From: an uncultured Carboxylicivirga sp.
Lineage (GTDB): Bacteria > Bacteroidota > Bacteroidia > Bacteroidales > Marinilabiliaceae
Assembly (NCBI RefSeq): GCF_963674565.1
Contig: NZ_OY771430.1
Location: 372,001 to 436,000, forward strand
Direction: 5' to 3'
DNA: 64,000 nucleotides
Under the pieces are notes generated by a model. That model saw only the letters and a list, made by a program, of their open reading frames with translations. It was not told the DNA's origin and ran no database searches. The position numbers were made by a program, and so were the translations under genes. This document shows positions 30,238 to 38,231 of the stretch, piece by piece; position 1 is the stretch's first letter, and the number at the start of each line of letters is the position of its first letter.

Positions 30238-30792
30238 ATGAAAAACCTTCCTGCTGGCCTGACCGATAATTCAATTGAGGTATTCAAATTCGAAGGCGTT
30301 TTAAAAGTTGCTACCAATGGCAGTATTTGCGATTATACCAATCTTCATCCGGTATTACGCGAGCCTTTTCAGGCCGAGTTATTAAGCGAGCCAAAAACCA
30401 TTGAGTGTTTACGCACCGAATTTAAACTGTTCGATGCCGACGAAATGGAAATGCAATTTGTTGATTGTCGCTATGCCGGAGCCTTTGATCATATACCCGA
30501 CTTAAAAGATGGGAAGCTAAAGCCAGACACACCTATGTGTGATAAACTAAAATGTTGTAATGGTTATGATATTGTTTGTAAAGCTCCTAAAGGTCCCAAT
30601 GGTACTCTTAGCCGTCAGGAGTTTTTAATTGCCATAAAAGTAGGGCAGGGCAAACAAGATAAGGAAATTGCTTACGAATTAGAGATAGAGATTACAACAG
30701 TCCGCACTCACTTGTCGCGCATCCGCAACAAGCTATGTATTAACAACCGAATTGAAATTGGCCTTTGGATCCAGTCTAAAGGAATTTTATAA
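30238..30792 (+). CDS. Phage regulator with C-terminal LuxR-type HTH
   Basis: The 184-residue protein has an N-terminal domain of unknown type and a Cys-rich linker (MCDKLKCCNGYDIVC) that could bind metal. The C-terminal LuxR-type helix-turn-helix spans about 128-180 (LSRQEFLIAIKVGQGKQDKE, then IAYELEIEITTVRTHLSRIR). It probably controls phage transcription, possibly early-to-late switching. It follows the Cro-like gene by 10 bases. The target is unknown; the TGTTACA array upstream of the late genes is one candidate. Confidence 0.75.
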   Translation: MKNLPAGLTDNSIEVFKFEGVLKVATNGSICDYTNLHPVLREPFQAELLSEPKTIECLRTEFKLFDADEMEMQFVDCRYAGAFDHIPDLKDGKLKPDTPMCDKLKCCNGYDIVCKAPKGPNGTLSRQEFLIAIKVGQGKQDKEIAYELEIEITTVRTHLSRIRNKLCINNRIEIGLWIQSKGIL

Positions 30793-30822
30793 AAGTGTTC
30801 CCCAACACCAAATTTTAATGTT

Positions 30823-31122
30823 ATGGAAAAGTTTTATCAACGAGCCCGAAAGTTTACCGAAAAGGCGGTGCGCATGCGCAAGGCTGTTATGCTCGAAGGC
30901 AAAAGCAAAATGAATGCAACGTTGGCGTACAGGCATGTCGACGAAATTGAAAATCTCCTTAATACCTATGGGTATAAATCAAACGAATTAATGGCTTCGT
31001 TTTGGCAGCGAAAAAAGTACAAGATAATGGAGATCCTTCCGGGTGCCAACAGTCGGGCTCATCGAAGTATGATAAGTGAATTTAATCAGCTCGATTTTGA
31101 AGCTCAAGTTATTTTACCATGA
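30823..31122 (+). CDS. Hypothetical early phage protein (99 aa)
   Basis: A 99-residue basic, mainly helical protein (MEKFYQRARKFTEKAVRMRK). Its stop overlaps the start of the next gene in an ATGA arrangement, so the two are translationally coupled. No family is recognised. Confidence 0.6.
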   Translation: MEKFYQRARKFTEKAVRMRKAVMLEGKSKMNATLAYRHVDEIENLLNTYGYKSNELMASFWQRKKYKIMEILPGANSRAHRSMISEFNQLDFEAQVILP

Positions 31123-31493
31123 GTTGGCGGGTTTACATTATTGGCCGGGTAGGTAATGGTTCTGTTAACTTAACCGACGAAGTATATAAATCGGCTTTCG
31201 ATAAGTTTCAGCGCATTGAGCGTAAATTGCTAAATGCAGGTTTCGAAGTACGTAACCCAATGAAATATGTGCCCCGCAATATCCCCAGCTGGCATGCTGC
31301 CATGGATATCTGTTTACCCATTCTTTGCCAATGCAATGCAGTTTACCTGATCGAAGACTTCAAAAACTCTAAAGGTGGTCGCCTCGAATATTATTTAGCC
31401 AATGAGCTAAATAAAAGACTGATAACCGATGAAGTAGTAGAGGAAATGGTTCGAAATAGTAAAGAGAAACTATTGCTCACAGTAAATAAATAG
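31119..31493 (+). CDS. DUF4406-like (nucleoside deoxyribosyltransferase-fold) protein
   Basis: A 124-residue protein beginning VYIIGRVGN, with a helix carrying FEVRNPMKYVP, the stretch WHAAMDICLPILCQCNAVYL and later SKGGRLEYYLANEL. This is the layout of DUF4406, a phage-enriched family with the fold of nucleoside 2-deoxyribosyltransferases. A role in nucleotide metabolism is possible but unproven. It starts inside the stop of the previous gene (ATGA overlap). Confidence 0.75.
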   Translation: MSWRVYIIGRVGNGSVNLTDEVYKSAFDKFQRIERKLLNAGFEVRNPMKYVPRNIPSWHAAMDICLPILCQCNAVYLIEDFKNSKGGRLEYYLANELNKRLITDEVVEEMVRNSKEKLLLTVNK

Positions 31494-31496
31494 GCA

Positions 31497-31598
31497 ATGA
31501 AACAAAACAATGAATTGGATGCCAAAGCCTGGTTTACAACATTGGTTTTGGCTTTGGTTACCATTATGATTTTAGGCGTTGCAATCGCCATAAGTTAA
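31497..31598 (+). CDS. Tiny single-pass membrane protein (33 aa)
   Basis: An ATG frame three bases after the DUF4406-like gene encodes 33 residues: a short polar N-terminus (MKQNNELDAKAW) and one hydrophobic helix (TTLVLALVTIMILGVAIAIS). Tight spacing and clean topology suggest it is real. Function unknown. Confidence 0.5.
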   Translation: MKQNNELDAKAWFTTLVLALVTIMILGVAIAIS

Positions 31599-31621
31599 AC
31601 AAATACAAGTAAATATTTAAT

Positions 31622-31846
31622 ATGAAAACATTTAAATTAAAAGTTATCGGCACGCCCGAAGAAGTAAACTCATTTACCAATTTTTTACCCCAACGTACCA
31701 TCGATTCGATGACCGGATTATTTAAAAACAACGACGACTCCAATGTTCATCGCTTCATCAATCTTCGGTCAAAAGATTACCTCGAAATTGGCGACCTGGT
31801 TAAAAAAGTTCAGGAAGCAGCCAGAGAAATGGAGGTTGTAAAATGA
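31622..31846 (+). CDS. Hypothetical early phage protein (74 aa)
   Basis: A 74-residue protein (MKTFKLKVIGTPEEVNSFTN) with a beta-alpha start and a C-terminal helix. Its stop overlaps an ATG in the ATGA arrangement that begins the next, interrupted frame. No family is recognised. Confidence 0.6.
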   Translation: MKTFKLKVIGTPEEVNSFTNFLPQRTIDSMTGLFKNNDDSNVHRFINLRSKDYLEIGDLVKKVQEAAREMEVVK

Positions 31847-32027
31847 AGGCCGGTATATATATATTTGGATTCAGAACAATGATGAAGCCTCTGCCATTGT
31901 TAAAGGATCTGACTCCGAGATAGCTACCATGCTAAGTGTAACGGCCCAGCAATGCCCACGTTTTAAAGAAGACCTGTTAGCCGTATATGATAGAATCAGG
32001 ATGATTGATAAATCTGATAAAGACTAA
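31843..32027 (+). pseudogene. Small gene interrupted by a TA-repeat frameshift
   Basis: An ATG overlapping the previous stop (ATGA) opens MKAGIY but runs out of frame after TATATATATAT at 31854-31864 and stops at about 13 codons. In the frame two bases away the sequence continues as plausible protein (WIQNNDEASAIVKGSDSEIA to RMIDKSDKD) and stops at 32027, with no start codon of its own until an internal ATG. Removing one TA unit joins both parts into one protein of about 60 residues. It is a disrupted gene, a phase-variable gene or a sequencing error in the repeat. Confidence 0.6.
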
Positions 32028-32067
32028 CGATTACAACTATCATATTGCTCACCTTTAATTATTAACA

Positions 32068-34449
32068 ATGACTCTACTTACACCATTTACACCTGTTGTT
32101 TTTCCTGGCGAAAAACTTCAATTATATCCATCGTTTTTTCATCAAAGAGTATGTCTTGAATTGGGCGTCAAAAAGGAGCAAAATAAAATTAGGTTATGCT
32201 CTAATTATGATGAACGAACCATTTGGTTCGATGCCAATATATTCAGTGAAGATGAAGATGGCAATATTCGAATATTGGTTTATGGTCTCAACAGGGAAAC
32301 CATCCAGATTCATGATAAGAATGCCGATCCAACCAGGGTAACCATTGCTAACAATCGAACTCAAAACTGGTACATCACAAGGTTAAAGCATCCAAAAAGA
32401 GTTGAGCAAAAAGATGGGGGAGTAGATATCATGAAATACCGGATACCAAAGGGTGCCGGAACGTTTCCGTTTTTTCCACCACACCTCATTAAAAAATACG
32501 AGGATAAGGAAAAGATTAAAACACTGTTTTTAACCGAAGGTTATTTTAAAGCTTTTAAAGGTGGAATGCATGGTTTGGATGTGGTTGGACTTTCATCCAT
32601 CAGTCATTACAGGCAAAAGGAAACACAGCAAATGTACAAAGATGTACTGGAGCTCATTCGTCAGTGTGATGTCGAAAATGTTGTGATGATTTACGATGGC
32701 GATTGTTTGAATATATCCACCACGGCTTTAGAAAAAGGAAATGATTTATATAAACGTCCGGCTTCCTTCTTTAATTCGGCCCGTAACCTTGCTGAGTTAT
32801 TAAAAGATTATGATGTAAGTGTTTACTGGAGCATGATTAAAAGCTTCGAAATAGAGAATCATCCCAAAGGATTAGACGATTTACTAATTGAATTAAAGGG
32901 CAGTGAAAAAGAGATTATCGAAGATGCTTGCTCTCTTTCAAAGCCGGGACGTTTTTTCGAACGAAAAAACATAACCCGATCGCCCAATACCATTTACAAG
33001 TTATTTGCCATTGGTAAGGCCGAAACATTTTACAATACACATGCCGATATCATTGGATCGCGTGAGTTTGTTTTTAATGGTACCAAGTATAAATACAATT
33101 ACGAAAAAAATCTGGTTGAGATTATCCAACCCAAAGAAGCCAAAAACTATTTTAGGGTGGGTGATGTGTATTACGAGTATGTTGAAATACCTAACCAGAA
33201 CGAACAGTTAGAAAAGTATTTCCATAAGCGAAGTAAAGAAACCATCAGAGAAGATCATGGAAAGGATTTTCTTAAGCACATTGACAAATACAAGGCCTTT
33301 TGTAATGTGCCGAATAACGTTAGTTATCAGCCTGTAATTCATAATTGTTTTAATGTGTTCCATCCGTTTGCCTGGTCGCCCGAAGAGGGAGAATGCCCCA
33401 AAACGTTTGCTTTTATAAAGCACATTTTTCAGGAGCATTACGAACTAGGACTTGACTACGTGCAGTTATTGTTTCAGCATCCGACTCAAATACTGCCTAT
33501 TCTGTGTTTGGTAAGTAAAGAAAACAGTACCGGTAAATCAACCTTTGCATATTGGCTTAAAGAGATATTTGCCGCTAACATGGCCATTGTGGGTAATGCC
33601 GAATTAAACGATAGTTTTAACGGTGCCTGGGCCACAAAACAGATCATAGCATGCGACGAGGCTTTTATCGAAAAGAAGAGTACGGTTGAGCGAATCAAGA
33701 TGTTAAGTACTGCACGAAAAATCACACTTCGTATGATGCAAAAGGACGGGGAGGAGATTGACTTCTTTGGCAAATTCATTCTAATAAGTAACAACGAAGA
33801 GAATTTTATATATGCCACCGAAGAAGATATTCGTTATTGGGTGCGAAAGGTGCCACGCATACCCCAGGAAAAGTTGGATCCTCGTTTGATGGAAGATTTG
33901 GTGGATGAGATTCCTGCTTTCTTAAACTTTTTGAATACCCGCACGATAAGCACCGAAAACAAAAGCCGTATGTGGTTCGAGCCAAAGCAGATCGAAACAG
34001 AAGCATTGATGCGTGTTCGTAAGCATAGCCGACCTCAGGTTGAGAAAATGATACGGAGCAGATTAAAAACCATGTTTCTCGAGTTTGGCGACAAGGTAAT
34101 AATGATGAGTGTAAATGATATTGTGAAGGAGCTTTGTAATAACAGATACGATGCCAATTATGTAGAGATAGTACTTCGCGAAAACATGGGAGTTGATAAC
34201 TACCAGAATAAAGATGGTAAAAAGGTACCCAAGCGTTATACCTATCCTAAGATTGAAACCATTTATCCCCAGGCCGGAAAACCCGAAAAAGTACGAGTGG
34301 ATGTAAAGTGTGTGGCTCGCCCGTTTGTTTTTAGGCGCGATGATTTTGTTGAGCTTACTGACGATATCAGTTTTGAAGTGGAAGATGATGATGATCCAAA
34401 CAAAGTACCTCTGGAAGCCCAACCTAAACAAGGAGTTTTAACCAACTAA
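32068..34449 (+). CDS. Phage primase-helicase (Toprim-like plus SF3-type helicase)
   Basis: The 793-residue protein has a Toprim-like part, with Glu157 (TEGYFKAFKGG) and an acidic motif YDGD at about 209-212. A P-loop helicase domain follows, with Walker A STGKSTF (Lys about 490), an acidic Walker B-like motif IIACDEAF and a sensor stretch FILISNNEENF. This combination matches DUF5906/NrS-1-like phage primase-helicases. It should prime and unwind DNA at the phage origin. It is the only recognised replication gene, and the TGTTACA repeat region lies about 2.3 kb downstream. N-terminal residues 1-130 are not assigned. Confidence 0.85.
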   Translation: MTLLTPFTPVVFPGEKLQLYPSFFHQRVCLELGVKKEQNKIRLCSNYDERTIWFDANIFSEDEDGNIRILVYGLNRETIQIHDKNADPTRVTIANNRTQNWYITRLKHPKRVEQKDGGVDIMKYRIPKGAGTFPFFPPHLIKKYEDKEKIKTLFLTEGYFKAFKGGMHGLDVVGLSSISHYRQKETQQMYKDVLELIRQCDVENVVMIYDGDCLNISTTALEKGNDLYKRPASFFNSARNLAELLKDYDVSVYWSMIKSFEIENHPKGLDDLLIELKGSEKEIIEDACSLSKPGRFFERKNITRSPNTIYKLFAIGKAETFYNTHADIIGSREFVFNGTKYKYNYEKNLVEIIQPKEAKNYFRVGDVYYEYVEIPNQNEQLEKYFHKRSKETIREDHGKDFLKHIDKYKAFCNVPNNVSYQPVIHNCFNVFHPFAWSPEEGECPKTFAFIKHIFQEHYELGLDYVQLLFQHPTQILPILCLVSKENSTGKSTFAYWLKEIFAANMAIVGNAELNDSFNGAWATKQIIACDEAFIEKKSTVERIKMLSTARKITLRMMQKDGEEIDFFGKFILISNNEENFIYATEEDIRYWVRKVPRIPQEKLDPRLMEDLVDEIPAFLNFLNTRTISTENKSRMWFEPKQIETEALMRVRKHSRPQVEKMIRSRLKTMFLEFGDKVIMMSVNDIVKELCNNRYDANYVEIVLRENMGVDNYQNKDGKKVPKRYTYPKIETIYPQAGKPEKVRVDVKCVARPFVFRRDDFVELTDDISFEVEDDDDPNKVPLEAQPKQGVLTN

Positions 34450-34457
34450 TCTACCAT

Positions 34458-34655
34458 ATGAAGCAACCCAATAAAGTATACCTGTTTAATGAACTGGATC
34501 CGGGCGACCGGTTCTACTTTGCAGCCGACAGCAAAAAGCATGTTTGGCAGGTTACATACAAAAACCTCGAATACACTACCATCGAACGCCCCGGTAAATC
34601 GGAGAATAAAAGGGAGTTTAATAAGAGGGTCGTGTTTTTGAGGAGAGTGAATTAG
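34458..34655 (+). CDS. Hypothetical phage protein (65 aa)
   Basis: A 65-residue basic protein (MKQPNKVYLFNELDPGDRFY) that looks like a small beta-barrel. It is 8 bases after the primase-helicase gene and presumably in the same transcript. A weak AT-rich hairpin follows. Function unknown. Confidence 0.6.
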   Translation: MKQPNKVYLFNELDPGDRFYFAADSKKHVWQVTYKNLEYTTIERPGKSENKREFNKRVVFLRRVN

Positions 34656-34758
34656 AAATAAAGATTATTTTCTTTATATTTTTAAAAATATATTATACTT
34701 TAGTTGTCAGTTATTCAGTTGGTTATTATGTTTTTTTGGTGAACTTAATAAGCTTATA

Positions 34759-35049
34759 ATGGATTTGATAATCAGAAGAAGTACTCCAATGGTTCCTTAT
34801 ATTGTTTCAATAATAGTGGGAGTCATTATTTTATTAATCCTTAGTGGACTTATGATCAGTCAGTTGAATAAAATGAGTGATGGCATTGAGTATTTTAGAG
34901 AATTAGATACATTAAATAACCAGAGAGAAAATTCAATTATTGATACACTTCAAGTCGATACTTTAAAAATAGATTCAATTAATATTGAAGTATTCATTAT
35001 TAATACTTTTGAACGTGAAAGATATAAAGTGGCATATAGAAAGATATGA
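34759..35049 (+). CDS. Single-pass membrane protein in accessory block
   Basis: A 96-residue protein with one N-terminal membrane helix (MVPYIVSIIVGVIILLILSG) and a polar C-terminal tail. Its 3' end overlaps the start region of the next membrane-protein gene in another frame, so the two are probably co-expressed. The block is visibly richer in A and T than the flanking phage genes, suggesting later acquisition. No family is recognised. Confidence 0.6.
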   Translation: MDLIIRRSTPMVPYIVSIIVGVIILLILSGLMISQLNKMSDGIEYFRELDTLNNQRENSIIDTLQVDTLKIDSINIEVFIINTFERERYKVAYRKI

Positions 35050-35551
35050 TACACTTCGACAGTACCTATCATCAAGAGCATCAATAATATTTGGCATAAA
35101 CGCAATTGTTATATCAGGACTAATCTTTATCGTCCAAAATATAGTAGAGTTTAAAAATCAATTATTGATCTGGGAAAAGATTGTTTTATTAGTTATTTTT
35201 TTAATTTGTATTGTGCTGATAGCCTTATCATTCATTTATTTATCAATGTCAATTGGTAATGTATGGAAGAGAGGCCGAAAACAGTTTAAAATTGAAGATT
35301 TTGATAGGTATTTTTATCACCCAAGTGATACAGTTAAAAAGTTTGACTCATTCAATTCTTTTAAAAACAGTTATGAAAATACTTCCGAAAAGAAACAAAA
35401 GAAGTTGGCTCTTGGAGAGCTATATACCAATGTGAAAACTTTTCATTTTAGATATCAGTATTACAGAAAAGCTATAAAATATACCACTTTAAGCATTCTT
35501 CTTATAATGATTCTATTCGGTTTCTCGATCTTTGAATCTCTTGCTTTTTAG
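35015..35551 (+). CDS. Three-helix membrane protein resembling Pycsar effectors (PycTM/DUF5706)
   Basis: An about 178-residue protein. A helix with SSRASIIFGINAIVISGLIF forms the first membrane segment, VLLVIFLICIVLIALSFIYL the second. A cytoplasmic region carrying FYHPSDTVKKF and LGELYTNVKTFHFRYQYYRK precedes a third membrane helix. This order matches the PycTM-type effector of Pycsar anti-phage systems and related SLATT-like proteins; the match is by eye. No nucleotide cyclase is nearby, so if it is a relative it acts alone or with another trigger. There is no ATG; GTG 35015 is preferred, with TTG 35009 and 34985 as alternatives. Confidence 0.6.
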   Translation: MKDIKWHIERYDTLRQYLSSRASIIFGINAIVISGLIFIVQNIVEFKNQLLIWEKIVLLVIFLICIVLIALSFIYLSMSIGNVWKRGRKQFKIEDFDRYFYHPSDTVKKFDSFNSFKNSYENTSEKKQKKLALGELYTNVKTFHFRYQYYRKAIKYTTLSILLIMILFGFSIFESLAF

Positions 35552-35623
35552 AATTTACCATCGATCCATTTTTCTGGTACTTTTTTTATGTGAGATTGAT
35601 TTATATTGATAATGTATAGATAA

Positions 35624-36334
35624 CTAGGTGTTCAATAATTTATACATATTAATATGTCTATCAAATTCCTGTTCAACAGAGTTTACTAAATCCACAATAA
35701 ATTTTTGAACAAACGGAAGGTTCTGATCAACTAAATTTTTATAAGTAGCAAAAGCTTTTTGTATAAATTCAGTTGCTTCGGATTCAGTAATATTAAGTTC
35801 TACTCCTAAATGTTTGGCTTCTGCTAATAAAATATCATCTAAGCTTTCACTCTTAAGATCTCCCTGGTGTACTAAACTATTTCTTTGTGCTTTAAATTCA
35901 GAGATAGACTTTGCAAATTCTACGAGAAGTTCTAAGTCATAACTATCTTTTGTATTAACGTTCTTTCTTAAAGCACTAATGGAGGTATGTTTCGGTGAAA
36001 TTCCTAAGTTGTAAACATCACTGACTAGAATAATTGATAAATCTAGAATCGTATTAATTTTAATTAAATAATTGCTTAGTAGCAATCTCATATATTGAAA
36101 GTTGTTAACACCTGTTTTTTGAATAAACTCGTTTGTAAATGGATGGTTAAGAAGCTTTACTGAAGTATTTAGATCACCTAAAATAATTTGTATTTGCCCA
36201 ATACAGTTATTTACTTTGTTAATATAAAATACCTCAGATTCTGTTCTATTTTTGGTGCTTTTATCTGGAAAACGTATCTCATATCGTAAATCCATGATTT
36301 TAGCATAAAGTTTACTTTCTTCTAAGCTATTCAT
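35624..36334 (-). CDS. HEPN-domain protein (Cthe_2314-like), possible RNase
   Basis: A 236-residue helical protein with the motif RNSLVH at 151-156, the R-x4-H signature of HEPN ribonucleases. It lies after an acidic helix (LVEFAKSISEFKAQ), as in the Cthe_2314-type HEPN group. HEPN proteins are often toxins or effectors in defence and toxin-antitoxin systems. The gene is on the opposite strand to its neighbours, convergent with the Pycsar-like gene, and 5 bases after a 98-residue protein that could be a partner. Activity is inferred from the motif. Confidence 0.65.
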   Translation of the reverse strand: MNSLEESKLYAKIMDLRYEIRFPDKSTKNRTESEVFYINKVNNCIGQIQIILGDLNTSVKLLNHPFTNEFIQKTGVNNFQYMRLLLSNYLIKINTILDLSIILVSDVYNLGISPKHTSISALRKNVNTKDSYDLELLVEFAKSISEFKAQRNSLVHQGDLKSESLDDILLAEAKHLGVELNITESEATEFIQKAFATYKNLVDQNLPFVQKFIVDLVNSVEQEFDRHINMYKLLNT

Positions 36335-36339
36335 AATTT

Positions 36340-36636
36340 TTATTTAAAATCATCCTGCCTGGTATTATGCTCTACCTCCTTCAAACCTTCTTCAATAATA
36401 TCGGTGTGCAGCTTCAGCTTATCTAATTCAACTAAAAACTGAGTGGTTAACCTTGGATTAAATGGATAATGAGCATCTATTTGTATCCGGTAAAAGTGAC
36501 GACCACCAATAAACACATCCACCAGGTAACTTTGCACTCTGTTATTAACAACAGCATGCGATCGCACTCTTATGCTACCCTCAATATCGTTGGCTTTAAA
36601 CTCTCTTTCAAGGTATTTTTTTAGTATTTCTTCCAT
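36340..36636 (-). CDS. Small hypothetical protein paired with HEPN gene
   Basis: A 98-residue protein (MEEILKKYLEREFKANDIEG) with an alpha-beta pattern and no membrane segment. It is immediately upstream of the HEPN gene with 5 bases between, forming a two-gene minus-strand operon. The arrangement would fit an antitoxin followed by a toxin, but I do not recognise the family. Confidence 0.55.
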   Translation of the reverse strand: MEEILKKYLEREFKANDIEGSIRVRSHAVVNNRVQSYLVDVFIGGRHFYRIQIDAHYPFNPRLTTQFLVELDKLKLHTDIIEEGLKEVEHNTRQDDFK

Positions 36637-37209
36637 ACATCAAATATAGTTTTATTCGGTGTATTGTAGAATAGTGCTTTTAAAATGAAAGTTGCAACTA
36701 TGTTGCATTTTGTATTAAAAAAGCGTTTTTATAATAAAAAGGGGTGTTACATGTTACAATTTCTGTTACCTTTTGATATTTATTGTTTTATGATTTTTAA
36801 CTGTTACAATAGTGTTACATTAAAATTTTAATCAAGTAAGTATAATAAGAAGTAAGTAAAAAAATAAAAAACACTAATGAAATAAGGTGTTACAGGGTGT
36901 TACAAAATAGATGGAATTAATATGTAACACCCTATGTGGGGTGTTACATATTGTGTTACACCTGTTGCATTTTATAAAGTATTAAATATTAATTAATTAA
37001 AAGTAATATGTAACAGTGTAACGGATGTAACACCTTTTTCGGTTCTTCTCAGTTTTTTGGTGTTTTCATAAAATGGAATGATTATCAACAATTTGGTGTT
37101 GAAAAATTGTAAGTGTTTCTGAGGTAAATACGATAAAATCGTACTTTTTAAATAAGTAAATAAGAGCTAAAATGCTTATTTTTAAGATGTAATCAATTAC
37201 TTATAATTT
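36637..37209. promoter_or_regulatory. Non-coding region between early/accessory and late modules
   Basis: A 573-base gap between the divergent minus-strand HEPN operon and the first late gene. Besides the TGTTACA array it contains AT-rich tracts suitable for strand opening (for example near 36835-36870 and 36975-37005). It must hold the promoters for both flanking operons. Confidence 0.55.
36690..37035. repeat. TGTTACA repeat array (iteron-like) with central palindrome
   Basis: The heptamer TGTTACA occurs exactly at 36745, 36752, 36802, 36813, 36888, 36898, 36942 and 36954, and as its complement TGTAACA at 36923, 37009 and 37026. Near matches lie at 36701, 36764, 36963 and 37017. Two copies form a perfect 12-bp inverted repeat, TATGTAACACCC (36921-36932) and GGGTGTTACATA (36939-36950). 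No gene overlaps it. It may be a replication origin or a regulator array for the late genes starting at 37210. Confidence 0.85.
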
Positions 37210-37731
37210 ATGGCATCAGGTATTACCACAATCGTTAAGTTGGAGCCATTCCTTCAGCAGTTTTTAATTATGCATTTCGGGCAGGATCCGGAGCAACCTT
37301 TCATCTTTCCCAAGGGGCACGACCTTAACACCCGTTTGAACCTTTTATTATCTAATCCACCATTTAATTTTGTTGGTCATAACTATGGTGATGAGTCATT
37401 TGAGCTGGAACTGTATTATAACAATGAGAACGATGTACGACAGCGTAATTACATAAGTCCAACAATGGCCAAAGTGTTTGCGCAAAAGGTGCGCGATTTT
37501 TACACCATGTTGTTTCACGAGTTTTATGCCAAACGTTATCGCTTGCTTGGGCATAAAAATACCGTATACCAGTGGATGGAATTGTACGATATGAATGAAT
37601 CGTTTTACGATCGTATCGAACGAGATGCACGACGGTATAGGAGAAAAAATAGTAATAAAAAGTACTACGAAAAAAGAAAGTTAATAAACGTTAAATCTTC
37701 CCAAGTTAACAGCGACTTTTGTCCAGTGTAA
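37210..37731 (+). CDS. Hypothetical phage protein, first gene of the late region
   Basis: The 173-residue protein has a globular N-terminal part (LEPFLQQFLIMHFGQDPEQP) and a strongly basic C-terminus (RIERDARRYRRKNSNKKYYEKRK) that could bind nucleic acid. It directly follows the TGTTACA array and could be the protein that reads it, although no recognised DNA-binding fold is evident. No family is recognised. Confidence 0.6.
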   Translation: MASGITTIVKLEPFLQQFLIMHFGQDPEQPFIFPKGHDLNTRLNLLLSNPPFNFVGHNYGDESFELELYYNNENDVRQRNYISPTMAKVFAQKVRDFYTMLFHEFYAKRYRLLGHKNTVYQWMELYDMNESFYDRIERDARRYRRKNSNKKYYEKRKLINVKSSQVNSDFCPV

Positions 37732-37781
37732 GAGTGTATAAGATGCAGTAAGACTATGTGTTAAATAGATAATGTAAGGTG

Positions 37782-38165
37782 ATGAAAAAGCAATTTGGCA
37801 ATTTATTTTATATCGTTCCGGTTGAAAAAGTTGTATCGGTTTCAGGTAATAGTGTTGTAATAAAAGATGAAGAAGAAATGGATCTGATACTGGCCGAAAA
37901 CGACATTGAGTTAAATGAGGTATTAACCAAGGCAGGAGCCAACGATTACTTTAAACAATCGAGCAGCGCAGTTACCAAAAGCGTGAGTGAGTCGATAATT
38001 AAGAAGTACAGGAAATCGAAGGTTGTTATTCAGCTAAAAACTACCGAAGGAGATTTATATACATTAGGTAATACCGAGGTACCTGTTCGGGTAGAAGTAA
38101 ACCGGTCTGTTAGGGTAGATAAGTGGAATATTACATGCAATTCAGATCGTTCTGCCTTTAATTAA
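37782..38165 (+). CDS. Hypothetical phage protein (127 aa)
   Basis: A 127-residue protein with beta-rich ends (LFYIVPVEKVVSVSGNSVVI, later VPVRVEVNRSVRV) around a helical centre. ATG 37782 was preferred to the adjacent GTG 37779. It is upstream of the head protease and may be a minor head component, but this is position only. Confidence 0.55.
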   Translation: MKKQFGNLFYIVPVEKVVSVSGNSVVIKDEEEMDLILAENDIELNEVLTKAGANDYFKQSSSAVTKSVSESIIKKYRKSKVVIQLKTTEGDLYTLGNTEVPVRVEVNRSVRVDKWNITCNSDRSAFN

Positions 38166-38231
38166 TACCCGCACCGTCCTTTAAACCCCAAATTAAGGGT
38201 GTTTTCTTGCATCATGTAAACCAGATGCATC

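Noticed and set aside
27673..30792. Integrase or transposase near the left border
   Set aside because: None of the genes here shows tyrosine-recombinase R..H-x-x-R..Y or DDE motifs; if present, the integrase lies outside the window.
34759..35551. One membrane protein split by a frameshift
   Set aside because: The two frames overlap by 35-65 bases, each has its own membrane helices, and no slippery run lies in the overlap; two overlapping genes are simpler.
36690..37035. CRISPR array
   Set aside because: Repeats are 7-mers in both orientations with irregular spacing, with no 25-35 base repeats or uniform spacers.
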